Assembly (NCBI RefSeq): GCF_044751345.1
Contig: NZ_JBIWXY010000001.1
Coordinates: 1,488,001-1,552,000 of the forward strand
Direction of reading: 5' to 3'
From: Methylobacillus methanolivorans
Lineage (GTDB): Bacteria > Pseudomonadota > Gammaproteobacteria > Burkholderiales > Methylophilaceae
Length of the DNA: 64,000 nt
Both the position numbers and the translations under genes were made by a program. Positions 34,412-42,122 of this stretch are shown one piece after another. Position 1 is the stretch's first letter. Each line of letters begins with the position of its first letter. The notes under the pieces were generated by a model that was not told the origin of the DNA, did no database searches, and was given only the letters and a program-made list of their open reading frames with translations.

Positions 34412-34936
34412 TTACATGCTTCCCAAGTCTTCTATGGCATCAATCACCATGCCAGTGCCAATGGCGATCATGAGAATATCAGCTGCCACTCTGACGTATT
34501 TATAGCCGCGAGGTGGTGGGTCTAGTCGAGCAATGATTACTGGCGGTAGATCGTAATAGATAATATCGCGAGGTAATGGGTAGCCTCGACGCCATTTCTT
34601 GGCTTGTCCTGGAGGCATGCAGCCGTTGTTCTTTTTCGCTAGTCCAGGAGGGCAGTGGCCGGCCTGGTATTGATCGCGGTAGTAATCCTGGATGATGACG
34701 CGCTGGTTGCTTGAAAAATGGATGTCAATATCAATGTTGCCACCATTTCTGCGATCATCATAAGCGTGGCGGTCAGATCCACCACCACCGTGCTGTTGCT
34801 TTTTCACTTGCCCTGGAGGGCCACCATTGCCATTCCCTTTTCCATGGGGCGGGTCTGCTAGTAAAGGACCGCTCAAACTCAGGGTGATGCAGAAGGCTGG
34901 AATAGTCAGCAATATCTGTTTAACTTTTGCGTTCAT
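34412..34936 (-). CDS. RcnB/CigR-like periplasmic protein
   Basis: This encodes 174 residues. The start at 34936 has GGAG six bases upstream and gives a signal peptide ending LLADPP. A Gly/His-rich stretch follows (KGNGNGGPPGQVKK, QQHGGGG). The C-terminal part has the RcnB-family pattern: HCPPGLAKKNNGCMPPGQAKK, YPLP, PRGYKYVRV and a final hydrophobic helix. RcnB acts in nickel/cobalt homeostasis and CigR as an anti-virulence factor. The C-terminal helix favours the CigR-like branch. It is cargo of the tRNA-Arg island. Confidence 0.7.
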   Translation of the reverse strand: MNAKVKQILLTIPAFCITLSLSGPLLADPPHGKGNGNGGPPGQVKKQQHGGGGSDRHAYDDRRNGGNIDIDIHFSSNQRVIIQDYYRDQYQAGHCPPGLAKKNNGCMPPGQAKKWRRGYPLPRDIIYYDLPPVIIARLDPPPRGYKYVRVAADILMIAIGTGMVIDAIEDLGSM

Positions 34937-35134
34937 GGCTCTCTCCATAGTTGTGAAGATATAAGTTTTATTATGATGGGTTCGTTGCAGTGTTGAGACT
35001 GAGTATTATTTGTTATTAAAATAAAATCAGTTGGTTACATTAGCTCGAACGGCCTATTGTAACTAATCTTGGACGAGAGATAATCCACCCCATAACAACA
35101 AATAATTAAAAAATTCTTAACTATGGAGTTAAAC

Positions 35135-35713
35135 ATGTTGAAAAAGACAATGACTGCTATTGCCTTGGTTGCAGCAATGGCTTCAGGTGTTTCTGCGCAA
35201 GCAGCGACAAATGACAACTACGGCACTTTGCTATCGGGGGACTTCACTCCGGCTAGTAGTTTTGCTACTTTGAGCTATAACAATATTGGCAATGTTTACT
35301 ATTTCACCCTGACTGCCAATGATCTGAATGCCTTGTTTACTAATAAAGCATTTATCGGCTCTATTGCAGTGGATGCAGATGCGAAAGCGACTGTATCGAG
35401 TGTATTAGGTGATTCTCCTGTTAGCTATAAAAATGGTGGTGGTCCTGGTGGTATTTATGATTTCCGCTTTGATTTATTCCAAGGTCAAGATCGTTTAACC
35501 GCGAACGAGAGTGTTAGCTGGACAGCAACTTTTAATGGCCCCGTTGAGCTAAACTCCAAATCGTTTGCACTTCACGTGCAAGGTTTGACTGATGCTCAAG
35601 GTGGCAGTGCTTGGTACACCGTCAGTGCTGTACCTGAGGCGGATACATACGCTATGTTGGCATTAGGCTTGGGTGTTCTAGGCTTTGCATCTCGCCGTAG
35701 GAAAGTGCAGTAA
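35135..35713 (+). CDS. FxDxF-type PEP-CTERM protein
   Basis: This encodes 192 residues. The start at 35135 has GGAG seven bases upstream. A signal peptide ends VSAQAA. The body is a beta-sandwich with YDFRFDLFQGQD, matching the FxDxF class of PEP-CTERM proteins common in Nitrosomonadales. The C-terminus has VPEAD, a hydrophobic helix and SRRRKVQ for exosortase sorting. It is probably a surface or exopolysaccharide-associated protein. It lies in the tRNA-Arg island. Confidence 0.8.
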   Translation: MLKKTMTAIALVAAMASGVSAQAATNDNYGTLLSGDFTPASSFATLSYNNIGNVYYFTLTANDLNALFTNKAFIGSIAVDADAKATVSSVLGDSPVSYKNGGGPGGIYDFRFDLFQGQDRLTANESVSWTATFNGPVELNSKSFALHVQGLTDAQGGSAWYTVSAVPEADTYAMLALGLGVLGFASRRRKVQ

Positions 35714-35728
35714 GCGAGAAGTAAAACG

Positions 35729-35751
35729 AAAGGCCTCCTTATGAGGCCTTT
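35729..35751 (+). terminator. terminator of the PEP-CTERM gene
   Basis: AAAGGCCTC-CTTAT-GAGGCCTTT is followed by TTATCTTT, 15 bp after the stop. Confidence 0.85.
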
Positions 35752-35804
35752 TTATCTTTGTAGCGTGACAATCAAGTATTTGACAGAAACATTCCCTAAA
35801 AACT

Positions 35805-36593
35805 TTAGAACCCGATTGAGTATCCAATAAATCCTAGCGGTTGTGTTCTGGTTTCAACGATGGGGCTATTGGCTTGCTCGTTGCCTAAGCGGTTGGCAAT
35901 CAGGCCAAAGAATAACGCTTGGTTTTCTTTTATGCTGTAAATGCCATTGACCCCGATTTGATATTGCGTGCCAGCACCTGCTTCATAAGCTGAGCGTCCC
36001 TGCCTTGCTTCGTCGGCATCTACGCCAAAGTAATAGTCATTGAATTTCTTGTTGTTCCATTGCACGCCGATCAGGCCATTGATGCGGAATTGACTAGAGC
36101 GGTACAGACTTCGAATAAATTGGAGCTGTACGTTTTGGCCGTTGCTTGCGTTTCCAGCGTCAAAACCCCATTGGGCGTTTACAGTGCCGTAATCGGTTTG
36201 CCAACGGAGGACTGGGCCAACATCTACCGAGAAGTCCCGGTCATGCATGCCTTTGGTGCGGCTGCTGTCGTCAGCATCCCAGCCAAACCTTGCATCTGCA
36301 GATAGTCCAAATCTTAGCCTTTTATCGTCGGAGTCCAAGAGCCAAACGCCAGCTTGCAGGCCATTGATATAAAATCGGTCACCGTAGTTGGCATTGATGA
36401 CAGGCAGTACTAGTGTACGAAAGTCTTTGGAGCCTGATGTCTTGGGGATCATGCCAACGCCAATACCATACATGTTCTTTTGCCTCGGCATAGATGTTTC
36501 AGTCTGCCTGTCGATCTTAGTTTCCTCTGCCCAAGCATAGCTGGTTAGGAGGCATACGGCGGAAAAACTAAGTGCGCGTTTGATTTGTGCCAT
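35805..36593 (-). CDS. MipA/OmpV-family outer-membrane protein
   Basis: This encodes 262 residues. A signal peptide ends SYAWAEE. The body shows alternating beta-barrel strands and the family features YGIGVGMIPKTSGS near the start and a terminal aromatic residue (GFIGYSIGF). MipA/OmpV proteins are porin-like or scaffold proteins; some respond to metals or antibiotics. It stands alone as cargo near the right end of the tRNA-Arg island. Confidence 0.85.
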   Translation of the reverse strand: MAQIKRALSFSAVCLLTSYAWAEETKIDRQTETSMPRQKNMYGIGVGMIPKTSGSKDFRTLVLPVINANYGDRFYINGLQAGVWLLDSDDKRLRFGLSADARFGWDADDSSRTKGMHDRDFSVDVGPVLRWQTDYGTVNAQWGFDAGNASNGQNVQLQFIRSLYRSSQFRINGLIGVQWNNKKFNDYYFGVDADEARQGRSAYEAGAGTQYQIGVNGIYSIKENQALFFGLIANRLGNEQANSPIVETRTQPLGFIGYSIGF

Positions 36594-36689
36594 TGTTATC
36601 CTATTACGTTAATTGAGTCAGATTGCTTCAATCCCAGTAGTTTAAGCCAGATATATTAAAGCTTTAGAACTGAATTGGCCCCTACTATC

Positions 36690-36782
36690 CTAGACAGTCG
36701 CCAGCCCCTCGAAATAACGCTTTTCATACTCTAATGGCGATAAGCCATTATTGAAACTGTGCCGACGCCTGAGATAGTGAAA
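36690..36782 (-). pseudogene. IS3-family transposase fossil near the island's right end
   Basis: On the minus strand FHYLRRRHSFNNGLSPLEYE and on to a TAG at 36690 is the C-terminus of an IS3-group OrfB. Just outside, TGAATTGGCCCC (36671-36682) is the type of sequence seen at IS3 element tips. Only about 30 codons remain; the other end of the element is gone. The sequence 36783-36979 has no recognisable gene. Confidence 0.8.
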
Positions 36783-36979
36783 CTAAAGATATATCCCCGA
36801 AGTTCTGGATAGGGAAAATTCTTATACCTTGGTTCTTGGTCTCAATGTACCCACTAATGAATTTAATCTGCGCGAATTTTGCGCGACTTTCTGCACTCCA
36901 ATAGGCTTTTATAGGCTGTTTGATTGCAACGAACGCCCCTAACCCATTGATTAATATACGCGCCACTCCAGCCCCAGAA

Positions 36980-37029
36980 GGCTACGAACCAAGGGGTCAG
37001 GAGTTCGAATCTCTTCGGGCGCACCAAAT
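36980..37029. repeat. duplicated tRNA-Arg 3' end (right attachment site)
   Basis: This is an exact 50-bp copy of tRNA-Arg from the anticodon arm through CCA. The D arm and 5' acceptor half are absent, so it cannot make a tRNA. It marks the attR end of the island starting at tRNA-Arg. Confidence 0.92.
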
Positions 37030-37033
37030 TTTC

Positions 37034-37062
37034 AAAGGGTTAGCTTAGGCTAACCCTTTTTA
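37034..37062 (+). terminator. second copy of the tRNA-Arg terminator
   Basis: AAAGGGTTAGC-TTAG-GCTAACCCTTTTTA nearly matches the stem at 30112. It probably is the original chromosomal terminator displaced by the island. Confidence 0.8.
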
Positions 37063-37542
37063 TTTATTGTTCCATTGATACATTCGCAATCTGATCATCA
37101 GCAATAGCAAAATTTAATATAGAAGGCTTATGGCTAGTGTTTCTATATTATTCACCTCACTCTGGGTTTTGATACCCTGTTTTTGCATTTTCAATAAGTC
37201 CACTCGTCCCTCACGCTGAGACAGTAGCCTTGAATCCCCCATCAATGCTGCTCACCGATTCATTCCCGCTTTTCCATGCAGGCTTGCAGTATTCATCTAC
37301 AATTTTTGCAGGGTTATCCCGTATTAAGCAATATCACGGTAACAATCAAGAATAAGACTGCCTCTTACTTTCCACCCCACCCCTTGTCCTTAATTCCAGT
37401 TCTGGTGCGGCTTTCCTGCGGGGGATGCATTGCCAACCTAAGCTATTTCCATCGCTTTACTATAAGCAACTGTGTGTTCGTTCAGGTTGGCACATCACTT
37501 GCCATTTATTAAGCATACGATGACTCACCAAGGACGAGCGAC
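37063..37542. promoter_or_regulatory. long leader before the biosynthetic operon
   Basis: Nearly 480 bp has no convincing gene; a 78-codon frame at 37276 lacks a ribosome site. The region is long enough for promoters and a regulated leader. I see no riboswitch consensus and no clear Fur-type palindrome. Confidence 0.3.
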
Positions 37543-38190
37543 ATGCTGCACCCTCGATACCAAGCAGATACAACGCTGCCTATAGCTCAGACGCGACATA
37601 AAGTGGCTGAGCAGGCTGACATCTCTCTTCATTGTCCTGAGGAAATTGCTGTATCACTACATGATAGGCAATCACCTTGCCGCCAGCGATTAGAAGATTT
37701 TATCCGTGAGAAATACAGGTCTATTCATGCCGCCAAGATTACGCATTTCATGCCAACAATCATGAGCCTGAATAACCGCAAGGGCGAGCTATTAGCCACT
37801 TGCGGTCTGCTTCGCGCTAATGAGGATGACTTATTTCTTGAACATTATTTGGATGTTTCAGTAGAACAGGTGTTGCAGGATTTGACAAGGCAAGCAGTAG
37901 CACGCGCCTCGATCTTCGAGATCGGTAACTTTGCCGTACGCCGCCACCATGACATCCGCACCTTATTGTCTTGCATCAGCCGACACTTACACGAAACTGC
38001 CACTGAATGGGCCGTATTCACCGCGACAACAACGCTCTACAACTCACTCCAGAAACTAACCATTCCCATGGTGACGCTAGGTGAAGCAAGGCTGGAGAAA
38101 TTACCACCAGATGCCCGCAATGGGTGGGGCACTTATTACGATTGTGCACCCAAGGTATTAGCTATTGCCAGAAACAGGAGCGCATCATGA
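37543..38190 (+). CDS. thermostable-hemolysin family (GNAT-like) protein
   Basis: This encodes 215 residues with no signal peptide. The sequence fits the T_hemolysin family, which despite its name has an acyltransferase-like (GNAT) fold: DFIREKYRSIHAAKITHF, SLNNRKGELLATCGLL, LFLEHYLDVSVEQ, FEIGNFAV and WAVFTATTTLYNSLQKL. It resembles acyl-transferring autoinducer-synthase-type proteins in layout. AAGGA precedes the ATG and the stop overlaps the next gene (ATGA). As first gene of a ligase-oxidase-reductase operon it more likely transfers an acyl or amino group than lyses cells. The activity is inferred. Confidence 0.7.
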   Translation: MLHPRYQADTTLPIAQTRHKVAEQADISLHCPEEIAVSLHDRQSPCRQRLEDFIREKYRSIHAAKITHFMPTIMSLNNRKGELLATCGLLRANEDDLFLEHYLDVSVEQVLQDLTRQAVARASIFEIGNFAVRRHHDIRTLLSCISRHLHETATEWAVFTATTTLYNSLQKLTIPMVTLGEARLEKLPPDARNGWGTYYDCAPKVLAIARNRSAS

Positions 38191-39746
38191 TGACTTGCCT
38201 GGAAGAGACCTCAGTGGACAGCCTGCTTTGGGAGCAGGAACCCAACAATTTAGTTATCCTCGCTCTGGCACATGGTGCGGTGCTGTATCCCACACGGGTG
38301 GCGGTGCAAGATGAAAATAGCGCTTTGACTTATGCGGAATTGTTCCAAGCCGTGCATTCTCTTGCCAGCCAGTTGCAGCCTTATCGAGGGCAGGCAGTGG
38401 GAATTTTCATGGATAACTCCATCAGTTGGATGATTGCCGACCTGGCAGGCGCATTTGCAGAAACGATTGTCGTCCCCTTGCCCTTGTTTTTTTCTGCAGA
38501 GCAATTGCTGCATACAGCACACGATGCTGGCTTGAAGATGCTGCTCACCCTGGAAGGCATGCCTATCTTGGCACTGTATCAATCCGCTGGTTTATTAAAT
38601 GCCAATCCACAGGCATGGCACGATGCTTCCGGGCAACACAAAGTTGGCATGTATGCATTGAGCAACCCTTACCCTGTGGCCTTTCCAAAGAATACAGCCA
38701 AGGTGACTTATACCTCAGGCACCACAGGCACCCCCAAAGGGGTATGCCTCTCGGCAGATACCATGGCGCAAGTAGCGAACTCACTAGCGACGGCATCATG
38801 GGCCAGCCTGCGAGATAAACATTTCTGCGTATTACCACTCTCGACGTTACTGGAAAACATTGCCGGCATTTACACGCCCTTGTTGGTGGGCACCAGCACC
38901 ACACTCTTGCCGCTAAACAAGCTGGGGCTTACTGGCTCCTCCACCTTTCAAGCGCAATTGTTACTAGCTCAGCTTAAACAACACCAGATCACGACAGCCG
39001 TACTCACGCCCGAACTCTTGTATGGCCTAGTCATGCACCAAGAATCTTCACCCACGTCCTTGCCCGATTTGCGTTTTATTGCCGTGGGTGGGGCCAGCGT
39101 ATCGCCGCGCCTGCTGAAAAGAGCAGAAGCCCTCGGTCTACCGGTATTTGAAGGTTATGGATTGTCCGAATGCGGATCCGTGGTCGCCCTCAACACATTA
39201 CGCCACCGCAAGCCAGGCAGTGTAGGCAAGCCGTTACAACACGTGCGCGTCAACTTTGCGCCGGATGGCGAAATCATCGTGCACTACCCTGCTATGCAGG
39301 GTTATCTGGGTGGTGCGACACAGGCAGCACAAAGCATATACACCGGAGACATCGGTCACCTGGATGCCGATGGCTTCCTGCATATCACAGCGCGTAAAAA
39401 GAACGTCTTCATCACTTCCTTCGGGCGGAATGTCGCACCTGAATGGGTAGAGCGCGAGCTATGCCTATCGCCCAGTATTCACCAGGCAGCAGTATTTGGC
39501 GAGGCAAAACCATGGAATACCGCAGTACTGGTCGTGGATGCCCAGGCTACCGATTCGGCCATTGATGCCAACCTGCACGAGATCAATCAAACCCTGCCCG
39601 ATTATGCCCAGGTACAACACTGGATTCGGGCTTCCAGACCGTTCACCCTCGCAAATGGTCTGACAACAAGTAATGGACGTATCAAGCGTGCGGCCATTCA
39701 AGCCACCTATGAAACCCAATTGAATGCCTTATATGGAGAAGTCTGA
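38187..39746 (+). CDS. AMP-forming acyl/aryl ligase
   Basis: This encodes 519 residues of the acyl-adenylate superfamily. The start at 38187 overlaps the previous stop and has AGGAG upstream. Motifs: P-loop YTSGTTGTPKGV, YGLSECGS (A5), YTGDIGHLDADGF (A7) and RKKNVFITSFGRNV (A8). It activates a carboxylic acid with ATP and may load it onto CoA or pass it to a partner. It is shorter than typical FadD and fits stand-alone LuxE/fatty-acyl-AMP ligase types. No carrier protein is adjacent. The substrate is unknown; the neighbouring oxidase suggests a fatty or amino acid derivative. Confidence 0.88.
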   Translation: MMTCLEETSVDSLLWEQEPNNLVILALAHGAVLYPTRVAVQDENSALTYAELFQAVHSLASQLQPYRGQAVGIFMDNSISWMIADLAGAFAETIVVPLPLFFSAEQLLHTAHDAGLKMLLTLEGMPILALYQSAGLLNANPQAWHDASGQHKVGMYALSNPYPVAFPKNTAKVTYTSGTTGTPKGVCLSADTMAQVANSLATASWASLRDKHFCVLPLSTLLENIAGIYTPLLVGTSTTLLPLNKLGLTGSSTFQAQLLLAQLKQHQITTAVLTPELLYGLVMHQESSPTSLPDLRFIAVGGASVSPRLLKRAEALGLPVFEGYGLSECGSVVALNTLRHRKPGSVGKPLQHVRVNFAPDGEIIVHYPAMQGYLGGATQAAQSIYTGDIGHLDADGFLHITARKKNVFITSFGRNVAPEWVERELCLSPSIHQAAVFGEAKPWNTAVLVVDAQATDSAIDANLHEINQTLPDYAQVQHWIRASRPFTLANGLTTSNGRIKRAAIQATYETQLNALYGEV

Positions 39747-39747
39747 C

Positions 39748-40431
39748 ATGGCTTTTTATGAAACATTGCTGCAAGCAACTCAAGCCGAACGGCAGGCCTT
39801 GCTGTCACTACCGCTTATCCAGGCGGGAGCTCAGGGTAACGTCAACAAGCAGGCTTATATCGCTTTTCTGGGCGAAGCCTATCACCACGTCAAACACACC
39901 GTGCCACTACTCATGGCTTGTGGCTCGCGCCTGCCAGATGCGTATGAATGGTTGCGTACTGGCATGGCAGAATATATCGAGGAAGAAGTTGGCCACCAGG
40001 CATGGATATTGAACGACATTACTGCCTGTGGTGGCGATGCAGAAGCCGTTCGCCATGGTCAGCCCTCCCACGAAACCGAATTGATGGTCGCCTATGCCTA
40101 TCACTTGATTGATCGCAAGAATCCATTGGGTTTTCTTGGCATGGTGCTGGTACTGGAAGGTACCAGTACAGCTCTGGCTTCACTGGCAGCAACATCGATT
40201 CAATCAACACTTAACTTGCCCAAGCAAGCGTTTTCCTACCTGACATCCCATGGCGCACTGGATGTCGGCCATACCGATTTTTACGCGGGATTGGTCAATA
40301 ACATCACCCAGCAGGCCGATCGGCAGGCGGTCATCCATGGCGCCAAAGCTTTCTATCGACTATATGGCGATATTTTTTCCGAGCTGTTCAGGCGCTTTGC
40401 GCCGATATTTACAGAGGAGCAAGCAGCATGA
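39748..40431 (+). CDS. haem-oxygenase-like di-iron oxidase (TenA/UndA-like)
   Basis: This encodes 227 helical residues. The likely metal ligands are all visible: E43 and H50 in EAYHHVKH, E80 and H83 in EEEVGHQ, E137 in VLEGTS, and H168, D172, H175 in HGALDVGH. This spacing matches HDO enzymes such as UndA and CADD, which use two irons and O2 to cleave or oxidise fatty or amino acids. It lacks the thiaminase Cys expected of TenA. The start at 39748 has GGAGAA seven bases upstream and follows the ligase by 1 bp. It is probably the key oxidative step of the pathway. Confidence 0.82.
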   Translation: MAFYETLLQATQAERQALLSLPLIQAGAQGNVNKQAYIAFLGEAYHHVKHTVPLLMACGSRLPDAYEWLRTGMAEYIEEEVGHQAWILNDITACGGDAEAVRHGQPSHETELMVAYAYHLIDRKNPLGFLGMVLVLEGTSTALASLAATSIQSTLNLPKQAFSYLTSHGALDVGHTDFYAGLVNNITQQADRQAVIHGAKAFYRLYGDIFSELFRRFAPIFTEEQAA

Positions 40432-41243
40432 TCCTGCAAAACCAAGTCATTATCCTCACTGGTGCCACCGGCGGTATTGGCAGGCACCTGGCTCATCAAT
40501 TGGCCGAGCAAGATGCACAACTGGTACTCGTTGCCTCCAACGAACTGAAATTAATGGAGCTGGCTGGCGAATTGCGCATGCGCAACACCCGGGTCATGGA
40601 GGTACTGGCTGACCTGCGCTCACCCAACGCAGCACAAGGCATTATCGAGCAAGTGCTACGCACTTGGGGCAAGGTTGATATTCTCATCAACAATGCAGGC
40701 ATCCTGGACTTCACCATACTTGAGCAACAATCCTCCGCACGCATTGCTGAGCTCATGCAAGTCAATGCCATTGCGCCGATGCAATTAGTCAGCGGCGTGT
40801 TGCCTTATTTCAAGCATGTGAATCGCGGGCATATCGTCAATGTCGGCTCTATTTTCGGCTCGCTTGCTTACCCTTATTACGTCACCTATAGCGCAAGCAA
40901 ATATGCACTACGTGGCTTCTCACAAGCCCTACGCCGAGAGCTTGCAGGTAGCGAAATCCATGTCACCTATGTCGCACCACGCGCAGTCCGCACAGCGCTC
41001 AACAGTGCCGCGAGTATCGACATGATGCATCACGGCAACATGGCGATTGATGAACCTGAGGCAGTCGCCAGCGACATTATCGTTGCCATTGAGGAGCGCA
41101 AAGATGAACTCTACCTAGGTTTCCCCGAGAAAATTTTTGCCTGGATCAACAGCATCGCGCCATCCATCATCAGCTTGGGCATACGCAAACAAGCACAAAT
41201 GGCACGTCATTACGTCAATCAATCCCGCATTCAGGAGCAATGA
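40428..41243 (+). CDS. short-chain dehydrogenase/reductase
   Basis: This encodes a 271-residue classical SDR. The cofactor loop is TGATGGIG, NNAG is intact, and the active site shows Ser in VGSIFGS and YSASK. It uses NAD(P)H to reduce a carbonyl or oxidise an alcohol. The C-terminus has a hydrophobic stretch (FAWINSIAPSIISLGI) that may associate with the membrane. The ATG overlaps the oxidase stop (ATGA). Confidence 0.9.
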   Translation: MILQNQVIILTGATGGIGRHLAHQLAEQDAQLVLVASNELKLMELAGELRMRNTRVMEVLADLRSPNAAQGIIEQVLRTWGKVDILINNAGILDFTILEQQSSARIAELMQVNAIAPMQLVSGVLPYFKHVNRGHIVNVGSIFGSLAYPYYVTYSASKYALRGFSQALRRELAGSEIHVTYVAPRAVRTALNSAASIDMMHHGNMAIDEPEAVASDIIVAIEERKDELYLGFPEKIFAWINSIAPSIISLGIRKQAQMARHYVNQSRIQEQ

Positions 41244-41908
41244 TGATCAAACACGTTAGCAAGCTCTCTACCACGTTGGCACTCACTAGCACCCTAGGCC
41301 TGGCGTGGTTCACCAGCCCTGCCTGGGCAGATAGCCAACTCGACGACAACCTGAACAAGCTGCAACACGCCTGGGTGATCGCCAACTACCAGACACCGGA
41401 CAATGCCAAGGAGGCTGCTTTCAAGCAACTCACTGAAGAGGCACATCAATTAGTAGTGAACTCGCAAAATGCACCTGAAGCCCAAGTCTGGGAAGCCATT
41501 ACCCTTAGCGGCTATGCCAAGGCCAAAGGTGGCTTGGGCGCCCTCAAGCTGGTAGAGAAATCTCGCGACCTATTACTCGGGGTGGAAAAAACCCAGCCCG
41601 AGATCATGCAAGGCTCGGTCTACACCAGCTTAGGCACACTTTATTACCGTGTACCCGGCTGGCCAATTGGTTTTGGCGACAAGAAAAAAGCCAAGAGTTA
41701 TCTGGAAAAAGCACTGCAAATAAATCCTGCAGGGGTGGATGCCAATTACTTCTACGCTGATTACCTATCTGAATCAGGCGAATACAAGAAGGCGATTGAA
41801 TATTATCGCAAGGCATTAGATGCCCCTGCGCGCCCAGGCCGTGCAGATGCAGATGCAGAGCGCAAGAAGGAAGCCCAGCAAGGGCTGGCTATCGCACAGG
41901 CACATTAA
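41240..41908 (+). CDS. periplasmic TPR protein of the cluster
   Basis: This encodes 222 residues. A signal peptide ends SPAWADS. At least two TPR-like repeats are in the C-terminal half (KKKAKSYLEKALQINPAGVD and YKKAIEYYRKAL), with the sequence Y-R-V-P-G-W-P-I-G-F-G-D between. It overlaps the SDR stop (ATGATG). A binding or chaperone role at the periplasmic side is inferred, possibly linking the product to export or uptake. Its inclusion in an otherwise cytosolic pathway is notable. Confidence 0.75.
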   Translation: MMIKHVSKLSTTLALTSTLGLAWFTSPAWADSQLDDNLNKLQHAWVIANYQTPDNAKEAAFKQLTEEAHQLVVNSQNAPEAQVWEAITLSGYAKAKGGLGALKLVEKSRDLLLGVEKTQPEIMQGSVYTSLGTLYYRVPGWPIGFGDKKKAKSYLEKALQINPAGVDANYFYADYLSESGEYKKAIEYYRKALDAPARPGRADADAERKKEAQQGLAIAQAH

Positions 41909-42122
41909 CTTTTCCTAGCAATACTATAAAGCCGGGGCTTTCTCTCTCTGGGTTCCGGTTCTTTTTTTAAGCAAACCTAACCATGCGCCTCCCCTAGGCT
42001 GCGCATGCTGCGGCAATTTGTCACATTATGTCCAGCGCTTGATGTTGTTATATTTCCCTGCTTTTCATCATGGGTGATGAAACACGGCTATCACCTCTGC
42101 AATCCATATAACAACTAACATT

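Noticed and set aside
36980..37029. a second tRNA-Arg gene
   Set aside because: Only the 3' half is present; the 5' acceptor strand and D arm are missing, so it is an attachment-site duplicate.
37276..37512. 78-codon frame upstream of the biosynthetic operon
   Set aside because: It has no ribosome site and no protein-like pattern; the region is better read as leader.
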